DNA of 9,148 bases from the NCBI GenBank assembly GCA_019307645.1, contig JAFDJF010000059.1, forward strand, positions 1 through 9,148. The letters run 5' to 3'. Shown here piece by piece: positions 1 through 4,892 of this stretch. Position numbers and translations under genes: made by a program. The notes beneath the pieces were generated by a model, which worked only from the letters and a program-made list of their open reading frames with translations, searched no databases and was not told the DNA's origin. Each line of letters opens with the position of its first letter. The stretch's first letter is position 1. The DNA comes from Deltaproteobacteria bacterium. GTDB taxonomy: Bacteria > Desulfobacterota > DSM-4660 > Desulfatiglandales > Desulfatiglandaceae.

Positions 1-52
1 GTTAAGTACATACCCCAGATAACAATATTCTAATTTGGAGCTGACATCTCTC

Positions 53-727
53 ATGTTTTCACTGGAAACATTTCACAAAGAATACGAAACAGATACCTCT
101 GCCCTGAAAATAAAGGGCCGAAACTTCAGTTTTTTTGTCCCTAAAACCCTGGACAGGTTTCTAGACCCTGAGAATATATTCCATGATTTTCCACTATGGT
201 CCAAAATATGGGAAGCCTCCATCATACTGGCTGACCATCTGGCCGGAATCGATGCTGAACCCCAAAAGCGGTTTCTTGAAATCGGCAGCGGACTGGGAGT
301 CGCCGGCATTATTGCTTCATCCTTCGGCCATCATGTAACCATGACGGAGTATAACACCGATGCCCTTAATTTTGCACACGCAAACGCTAAGAACAATCTT
401 TCTTCTGCAGAATCGAGTCTGGAAATAACAAAGCTTGACTGGAAAAGACCTCAACTTGAAGGATCATTTGACTATATCATGGGCTCAGAGGTCATCTATA
501 AGGAAATGAACTTTGAACCCATACTCAGGCTGTTTAAAACCTTTCTGAAGCCTGATGGCGAGATCGTCCTGGCAGAAAGGGTCCGAAAAACAACCCTGGA
601 ATTCTTCAGGCAAATGGGAAATTTTTTTGACATGAAGGCACAGAAGAAAATCCTGCGCTCAGACGAAGGAGAGATCAGGGTTATGTTGTGCAAAATGCGG
701 TTTCTTAATAAAATGGTACCTGGTTAG
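53..727 (+). CDS. Class I SAM-dependent methyltransferase, METTL20/21-like (Methyltransf_16 type)
   Basis: Predicted to transfer a methyl group from S-adenosylmethionine, probably to a protein lysine, in the cytoplasm; the substrate cannot be read from sequence. From the ATG at 53 the protein has 224 residues. The SAM-binding motif I LEIGSGLGVAG lies at about residues 75-85, followed by the acidic strand-2 residue in MTEYN (about 97-101), LDWKRP (about 128-133) and GSEVIY (about 144-149). GSEVIY sits where METTL20/21 proteins have a D/E-x-x-Y motif. An upstream FPLWSKIWEAS segment (about 46-56) also fits that family's conserved N-terminal tryptophan region. A TTG at 35 in frame would add six residues, but the only purine-rich site, GGAG at 37-40, lies inside that extension and 12 bases before the ATG, so I prefer the ATG. 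The gene stands alone and converges on the mannose operon. The methyltransferase fold is secure; the lysine-methyltransferase subfamily is an inference. Confidence 0.85.
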   Translation: MFSLETFHKEYETDTSALKIKGRNFSFFVPKTLDRFLDPENIFHDFPLWSKIWEASIILADHLAGIDAEPQKRFLEIGSGLGVAGIIASSFGHHVTMTEYNTDALNFAHANAKNNLSSAESSLEITKLDWKRPQLEGSFDYIMGSEVIYKEMNFEPILRLFKTFLKPDGEIVLAERVRKTTLEFFRQMGNFFDMKAQKKILRSDEGEIRVMLCKMRFLNKMVPG

Positions 728-744
728 GTTACTTAGGCTGTAGG

Positions 745-761
745 TCCCGCGGAACGCGGGA
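745..761. other. GC-rich perfect stem-loop after the methyltransferase gene
   Basis: A 7-bp perfect stem, TCCCGCG / CGCGGGA, closes a GAA loop 17 bases after the methyltransferase stop codon. Neither strand has a T-run directly after it, so it does not look like a classical intrinsic terminator by itself. It could be an mRNA 3'-end stabiliser, a bidirectional transcription barrier, or a short dispersed palindrome. Confidence 0.6.
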
Positions 762-827
762 TTAATAAAGGATTAAGAGTGATACGCATATGGATAATAT
801 TACTAAATTATTACAACTTCGTTATTC

Positions 828-853
828 CTGGAAGAAAATTTCCAGTTCTTTTT
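828..853 (+). terminator. Probable intrinsic terminator of the methyltransferase gene
   Basis: On the + strand CTGGAA (828-833) pairs perfectly with TTCCAG (840-845) across a 6-base loop, and is followed by TTCTTTTT. A stem plus T-tract is the expected Rho-independent arrangement. The 6-bp stem is only moderately stable. Read on the - strand there is no T-tract, so it would not serve the oncoming mannose operon. The rest of the 728-879 gap is AT-rich and holds no other gene I can support. Confidence 0.5.
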
Positions 854-879
854 CCTCTTCAGCCTTCAGTCTAAACACC

Positions 880-2226
880 CTATAGCATCCTCTCAAGTTT
901 TCCCATAAATACCCTTCGAATCTCTTCAAGACGGGTTTCATCAGTCGCTTCAAACCGGAGCACAAGCACCGGTTGAGTATTGGAGGCCCTCACCAGTCCC
1001 CAGCCCCCGTCAAAAAGGACCCTGGCCCCATCCACATCAATCACCGTATACTCTTTCTTGAATTCATCCACCAGTGCGTCCACGATCTGAAATTTTTTGT
1101 CTTCAGGGCAATCCATCCGAATTTCAGGGGTATTCACCATGGTCGGCACATCGGCCAAAAGCGCTTTCAGCCCCTTCTGTGTCCGGGAAACAATCTCCAG
1201 AAGCCTGGCGCCCGCGTAAATTGCATCGTCAAAACCGAAATAGCGCTCTGCAAAAAACATGTGCCCGCTCATCTCTCCAGCCAAAAGCGCTTTTTCCTCT
1301 TTCATTTTGCTCTTGATCAGAGAATGACCGACCTTCCACATGATAGCTCTTCCGCCCCTGGCCTCAATGTCATCATAGAGTACCTGGGAGCATTTAACTT
1401 CTCCAATGATACTGGCGCCGGGATGGCGTGAGAGAAGATCACGTGAAAAAATAATCATCAACTGGTCACCCCATATGATATTTCCCTCATGATCCACCAC
1501 ACCGATTCTGTCTGCATCTCCGTCAAATGCGATTCCAAGATCAGCCGATGACTCTTTCACTTTTGAAACCATGGTATCAAGGTTTTCCGGAATTGTGGGA
1601 TCAGGGTGATGATTCGGAAATCTGCCGTCCGGTTCGCAGAAAAGTGGGATAACCTCAAACCCCATCCTCCTGTATGCCTCACATGAAACAGGTCCCCCAA
1701 CCCCATTTCCGGCATCCACGACCACACGGCATTTGGCAGGGCCAGCCTTAATGTTATCCTCTAGGTATCTGAGGTATGGCTTTACAATATCGACTGTTTT
1801 CAGAATGCCATTACCAATGTTGAAATCACCGGACTCCACAATTTTTCTGATCTTCTGAATCTCTTTACCGTGAATGGAGGCCTTTCCAAGGCATACCTTG
1901 AATCCGTTAAATTCAGGAGGATTATGACTCCCCGTAATCTGAATTCCGCCGTCCACATCAAGGTTGTGAAGAGAGAAGTACAGGAGTGGCGTTGGCACCA
2001 TTCCCACGTCAATGACATTCACGCCTGACTCTGTGAGGCCCTCTATCAACCATTTTGAGAGGTCCGGAGAACTCAACCGGCAGTCGCGACCAACCGAGAC
2101 CCGCCCTGCCCCGTTTGCCTGGTAATAGGTCCCGGTGGCCAGGCCCAGTTGGTGAGCGGTCTCCTGATTTAACTCTCCGGGAAAAAGACCTCGAATATCA
2201 TATTCTCTGAAAATATGTGATTTCAT
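880..2226 (-). CDS. manB: Phosphomannomutase / phosphoglucomutase (alpha-D-phosphohexomutase family)
   Basis: Interconverts mannose-6-phosphate and mannose-1-phosphate, and probably the glucose phosphates too, through a phosphoserine intermediate in the cytoplasm. The 448-residue protein has full family length and all four signatures: catalytic-serine loop TGSHNPPEFNG (98-108, Ser100), magnesium loop DGDADR (235-240), sugar-specificity loop GEMSGH (317-322) and the C-terminal phosphate-binding RASNTQPV stretch (413-420). GEMSGH is typical of the dual-specificity PMM/PGM (AlgC/ManB) group, but specificity cannot be fixed from sequence. An AAGGAAGAG Shine-Dalgarno-like site precedes the ATG. 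The start overlaps the stop of the upstream guanylyltransferase gene as ATGA, which points to translational coupling and makes this the second gene of a GDP-mannose operon. The symbol follows pathway convention; algC or cpsG would fit equally well. No convincing - strand terminator was seen after the stop. Confidence 0.93.
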   Translation of the reverse strand: MKSHIFREYDIRGLFPGELNQETAHQLGLATGTYYQANGAGRVSVGRDCRLSSPDLSKWLIEGLTESGVNVIDVGMVPTPLLYFSLHNLDVDGGIQITGSHNPPEFNGFKVCLGKASIHGKEIQKIRKIVESGDFNIGNGILKTVDIVKPYLRYLEDNIKAGPAKCRVVVDAGNGVGGPVSCEAYRRMGFEVIPLFCEPDGRFPNHHPDPTIPENLDTMVSKVKESSADLGIAFDGDADRIGVVDHEGNIIWGDQLMIIFSRDLLSRHPGASIIGEVKCSQVLYDDIEARGGRAIMWKVGHSLIKSKMKEEKALLAGEMSGHMFFAERYFGFDDAIYAGARLLEIVSRTQKGLKALLADVPTMVNTPEIRMDCPEDKKFQIVDALVDEFKKEYTVIDVDGARVLFDGGWGLVRASNTQPVLVLRFEATDETRLEEIRRVFMGKLERML

Positions 2227-3299
2227 AACAGCTCTTCCTTTCCAGCCTCTTTCAGCCGCTCAACAATCTTCCGGATGTCCTGAGATCGATCGAGATCAGT
2301 CACCAGCAGGGTTTCAGGCGTATCTACCACAAGGCAGTTTTTAAGGCCCAGACAGGTCACCAGACGCCCGCCGCGCGCCGAAACAAAGCTCCCTTCACAG
2401 TCGATCAAGAGCGTCTCGCCGTCAGCAAGGTTTTGTTCCCCGTCATAATCTGATGATCTCAACTCATAAAGGGATGACCATGATCCTACATCACTCCACC
2501 CACACTCACATGGGACAACATAGACCTCCTCCCGGGTCTTTTCCATGACACCATAGTCAAAGGAAATGCCTTCCAAACCGCCGTAAACTTCAGCCAACTC
2601 GATCTCAAACTGCTCGGTGCCCAACACCTTTTCCAATCGCAAAAGCCCTTCGTAAAGCCCTGGAAGCAATGCCTCGGTCTCCTTAAGAATTGTTTCCGGC
2701 GCTGCAACAAAGATCCCCGCATTCCAGTAATATTCGCCTGTTTTCAAGTAATTGAGCGCTGTTTCGAGATCCGGCTTTTCCACAAACTCCGAAACCCTGT
2801 ATGCCCTCAACCCGTTAAGATCAACATGAGACGGGTCCCTCCGGATATACCCATAGCCGGTCTCCGGTCTGTTCGGTACAATCCCCAGCGTCACAATTCC
2901 TCCGGATTCCGCCAGTTTTCCTGCAGCAATGAGACCTTCCAGGAAAGCCGAAGGATCGCCGATATAATGATCCGCAGGCAGAAAGGCCACAGGCCCTTCG
3001 CAACCCGCATGCCGGGCACAAATCGCACCCAGTCCAATGCACGGTGCTGTATTACGGCCAACAGGCTCTGCCACCATGTGGACATTGCGACCGGAAAAAA
3101 GGTTCCTGGCATCTGAAAGGTGTTCCTGGCCCAAGACTAGGATCATTTCCTCATCCCGTGCCACCGGCGCGAGTCTGTCACAGGTCTCCACTACCATGGG
3201 AGTGTGACCTGTGATATTGAGAAACTGCTTCGGTTTGCGCCTCCGGCTCACCGGCCAGAAGCGAGTCCCGGAACCACCTGCCATGATAACTGAAAACAT
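2223..3299 (-). CDS. manC: Mannose-1-phosphate guanylyltransferase (GDP-mannose pyrophosphorylase), single-domain
   Basis: Makes GDP-mannose from mannose-1-phosphate and GTP, for glycan and polysaccharide synthesis. The 358-residue protein opens with the nucleotidyltransferase signature GGSGTRFWPVSR (residues 8-19) followed by PKQF. It also has FVEKP (172-176), WNAGIF (192-197), FDYGVMEK (247-254) and WSDVGSW (268-274), all characteristic of the ManC/AlgA catalytic domain. It ends without the C-terminal cupin (mannose-6-phosphate isomerase) domain of the roughly 470-480-residue bifunctional enzymes, so isomerisation of fructose-6-phosphate must be supplied elsewhere. The frame stays open to 3380, but I start at 3299: a strong AGAGGAG lies six bases upstream, the signature follows immediately, and the 27 extra residues have no family counterpart. 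Its TGA overlaps the mutase ATG. I did not find a convincing promoter in the upstream gap, which is occupied by a repeat element. Confidence 0.93.
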   Translation of the reverse strand: MFSVIMAGGSGTRFWPVSRRRKPKQFLNITGHTPMVVETCDRLAPVARDEEMILVLGQEHLSDARNLFSGRNVHMVAEPVGRNTAPCIGLGAICARHAGCEGPVAFLPADHYIGDPSAFLEGLIAAGKLAESGGIVTLGIVPNRPETGYGYIRRDPSHVDLNGLRAYRVSEFVEKPDLETALNYLKTGEYYWNAGIFVAAPETILKETEALLPGLYEGLLRLEKVLGTEQFEIELAEVYGGLEGISFDYGVMEKTREEVYVVPCECGWSDVGSWSSLYELRSSDYDGEQNLADGETLLIDCEGSFVSARGGRLVTCLGLKNCLVVDTPETLLVTDLDRSQDIRKIVERLKEAGKEELL

Positions 3300-3305
3300 A
3301 TGCTT

Positions 3306-3312
3306 CTCCTCT
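3306..3312 (-). promoter_or_regulatory. Ribosome binding site of manC (fixes its start)
   Basis: AGAGGAG on the - strand lies six bases before the ATG at 3299. It decides between this start and the longer open frame that begins at 3380 inside the repeat element. Confidence 0.8.
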
Positions 3313-3349
3313 TCAACGACCCAGCAAACATAACTTCTAAGAAAAGAAT

Positions 3350-3368
3350 CCGTGTCCAGAGAGCCCGG
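3350..3368. repeat. 19-nt GC-rich hairpin motif, copy 1
   Basis: CCGTGTCCAGAGAGCCCGG is an imperfect stem-loop aligned end to end with copies at 3660-3678 and 9045-9063. It is the most diverged of the three and pairs least well. Confidence 0.55.
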
Positions 3369-3412
3369 CTTTGATTTCACCCCAGAGGGGTATATAAAGA
3401 CTTGGGCGGAAA

Positions 3413-3456
3413 AAGTGAGCTAGAGTGCCTAAAGTGAACTAAAGTGAGCTAAAGTT
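3413..3456 (+). repeat. Left array of AAAGTGNNCT units (element A)
   Basis: The AGTG core recurs at 3414, 3424, 3433 and 3443, with a variant AGTT at 3453, giving spacings of 10, 9, 10 and 10 bases. The units vary at two positions and one is a base shorter (AGAGTGCCT). The spacing is close to one helical turn, so each core faces roughly the same side of the DNA. Confidence 0.8.
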
Positions 3457-3555
3457 GTGGTGCGCTTCGCGGTCAATTTCAAAATGTCACAGCACGTTAC
3501 AATCCACGGCGTATTCTTTGCTGACGATTTCTTATTCTTAATTGCATACAATGAC

Positions 3556-3570
3556 TGCGCTTTCAGCGCA
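3556..3570. other. Perfect stem-loop inside element A
   Basis: TGCGCT (3556-3561) pairs perfectly with AGCGCA (3565-3570) across a TTC loop, at the inner edge of the right unit array. A related TGCGCTTCGCGG string occurs at the inner edge of the left array (3461-3472). The second TGCGCT could therefore pair either locally or as part of the long inverted repeat. Confidence 0.6.
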
Positions 3571-3577
3571 CTCCATA

Positions 3578-3629
3578 ACTTTAGATCACTTTAGGCACTT
3601 TAGTTCACTTTAGATCACTGATAGGCACT
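3578..3629 (-). repeat. Right array of AAAGTGNNCT units, inverted (element A)
   Basis: The complementary core CACT recurs at 3587, 3596, 3606, 3616 and 3626, spaced 9, 10, 10 and 10 bases. Read on the - strand it gives AAAGTGAACT, AAAGTGCCT and AAAGTGATCT units ending in CTAAAGTTATGG. This matches the CTAAAGTTGTGG end of the left array, so the two arrays form an imperfect inverted repeat around the central segment. Confidence 0.8.
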
Positions 3630-3659
3630 ATCACCCAGGGCAGAGCCAACTGTCTCTGA

Positions 3660-3678
3660 CCTGGTCCTGAGGACCCGG
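3660..3678. repeat. 19-nt GC-rich hairpin motif, copy 2
   Basis: CCTGGTCCTGAGGACCCGG contains the perfect GGTCC-TGA-GGACC stem and begins its other edge 19 bases beyond the argJ stop. An AT-rich palindrome, CGGTTTT with AAAACCG, overlaps its end at 3676-3690. On the - strand the two stem-loops come directly after argJ and might end its transcript, but no T-tract follows them. Confidence 0.6.
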
Positions 3679-3697
3679 TTTTAAAAACCGCATAAAG

Positions 3698-4888
3698 TTA
3701 CGTGCGATAATCGGCATTTATTGACACGTACTCATGGGTGAGATCGCATGTGACGACCCGATCCTGATAGGAACCCTGCTGTAGGTCGATGGTAACGGAG
3801 AACTCCTTTTGGGCCATTTTTTCAGCTGCCTTCTTTTCCGCTTCTACGCCTTTTCCCACGCCGGCAGCAACGATCTGGGTGTCATCGACCCAAATAGCCA
3901 CACGTCCCTCTTCCATCCGGACCTCTGACCTGCCAAGGGCTGCGATGATCCTCCCCCAGTTGGGGTCCTGCCCGTAAAAGGCCGTTTTCACCAGGCTGGA
4001 ATTGGCCACAGTCCTTGCAGCATGGATGGCATCTGAAGCGCTGAAGGCGCCCTTTATCAAAATATCGATCACCTTTGTAGCCCCTTCTCCATCGCGAACG
4101 ATCATTCGGGCCAGTTCCCCCATCACCTGCTGCAATCCGTCCCTGAATTCCTGATAGTCTTTTTCCGATAATTGCCCGTTTCCAGCCATTCCATTGGCCA
4201 GCACCAGGACCGTGTCATTGGTACTGGTATCTCCGTCCACCGTTATCCGGTTAAAGGACCCTTCAACCGAGGTAAGCAGGGCTTTTTGGAGTTCAGCAGC
4301 CGCGATGTTGATATCGCTCATGATGAAGCACAGCATTGTAGCCATATTGGGCATGATCATGCCGGCCCCTTTGGCAATACCCTGAATCCGGTAGGTTTTC
4401 TCTCCTGCCCGGCCTTCGAACTGGCTGATTTTGGGGAAAGAATCAGTAGTCATAATGGCCTGAGCAGCAAAGGCTATACCCTCCGGGGAAAGGGCCTTTA
4501 CCAGGTCAGGTATGGCCCTGGAAATCAAGCCCGTGTCCAGAGGTTGACCAATGACCCCTGTGGAGGAAACGAGGACCTCTCCGGGATGGAGATCAAGTGC
4601 TTTTGCTGTCAGCTCAGCAGTACGGCGGGCATCATCCAGCCCTGTTTCTCCGGTACATGCGTTGGCATTTCCCGCATTGGCAATTATAGCCCTTGCCTTT
4701 CCGGCTGCAATATATTCCCGGGTCAAAAGGACCGGGGCTGCCTTAACCTTGTTGGTTGTAAAAACCCCCGCCGCCGCCGCCTCTTTTTCAGAATAGATCA
4801 ACGCCAGGTCCAGGGCATGATTCTTCTTGAGCCCTGCAGGTACTGCTGAGGCCTTAAATCCCTGAACCATTTGTATTTTATCATCCAT
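3698..4888 (-). CDS. argJ: Bifunctional ornithine acetyltransferase / N-acetylglutamate synthase ArgJ
   Basis: In the cyclic arginine pathway ArgJ moves the acetyl group from N-acetylornithine to glutamate; bifunctional forms also make N-acetylglutamate from acetyl-CoA. The 396-residue protein is full length. It shows the hallmark autocleavage segment KGAGMIMPNMATML, with predicted self-cleavage between Ala183 and Thr184; Thr184 becomes the nucleophile at the N-terminus of the beta chain. FTTNKVKAAPV near the N-terminus, NAGNANACTG, and DPNWGRI toward the C-terminus are further family motifs. Whether it is mono- or bifunctional cannot be decided from sequence. The frame stays open to an ATG at 4951 inside secA, but those 21 extra residues are the shadow of the SecA zinc tail. 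I therefore use the ATG at 4888, four bases beyond the secA stop. No strong Shine-Dalgarno precedes it, which suggests coupling to secA translation. An ATG at 4870 (MVQGF) is the alternative. Confidence 0.95.
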   Translation of the reverse strand: MDDKIQMVQGFKASAVPAGLKKNHALDLALIYSEKEAAAAGVFTTNKVKAAPVLLTREYIAAGKARAIIANAGNANACTGETGLDDARRTAELTAKALDLHPGEVLVSSTGVIGQPLDTGLISRAIPDLVKALSPEGIAFAAQAIMTTDSFPKISQFEGRAGEKTYRIQGIAKGAGMIMPNMATMLCFIMSDINIAAAELQKALLTSVEGSFNRITVDGDTSTNDTVLVLANGMAGNGQLSEKDYQEFRDGLQQVMGELARMIVRDGEGATKVIDILIKGAFSASDAIHAARTVANSSLVKTAFYGQDPNWGRIIAALGRSEVRMEEGRVAIWVDDTQIVAAGVGKGVEAEKKAAEKMAQKEFSVTIDLQQGSYQDRVVTCDLTHEYVSINADYRT

Positions 4889-4892
4889 TATA

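Larger units (their letters stand above)
3346..3690. repeat. Structured intergenic repeat element, copy A
   Basis: This element fills most of the gap between the argJ stop and the manC start. In + strand order it has a GAATCCG lead (3346-3352), a 19-nt GC-rich hairpin (3350-3368), a small ACCCC-AGA-GGGGT hairpin (3379-3391), and tandem 9-10-bp units of the form AAAGTGNNCT (about 3413-3456). A central segment of about 120 bases follows, including a perfect TGCGCT-TTC-AGCGCA stem (3556-3570). The same units then recur in inverted orientation (about 3578-3629), and a second 19-nt hairpin lies at 3660-3678. The two unit arrays can pair into a long imperfect stem. A second partial copy at 9041-9148 shares the left half in the same order. 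It encodes no convincing protein. I cannot say whether it is a non-autonomous mobile element (MITE-like), a transcription-end or regulatory structure, or a protein-binding array. Confidence 0.75.

Noticed and set aside
973..1431. Open frame of 152 codons on the + strand opposite the phosphomannomutase
   Set aside because: It is antisense to a complete, motif-bearing enzyme and has no initiation signal or recognisable domain.
3300..3380. N-terminal extension of manC to an ATG at 3380
   Set aside because: The extra 27 residues precede the canonical start of the family, run into the repeat element, and are separated from the signature by a strong AGAGGAG site that serves the ATG at 3299.
3300..3420. 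Sigma70 promoter for manC within the repeat element
   Set aside because: TATATA-like strings occur, but none is paired with a credible -35 at 16-18 bases, so I could not support a specific site.
3413..3629. CRISPR array
   Set aside because: The units are only 9-10 bases, lack unique spacers of 30 or so bases, and are inverted around a centre; no cas gene is present.
4172..4849. Open frame of 225 codons on the + strand opposite argJ
   Set aside because: It lies entirely antisense to a well-supported argJ, has no ribosome site or recognisable domain, and its composition reads as a shadow of the opposite strand.
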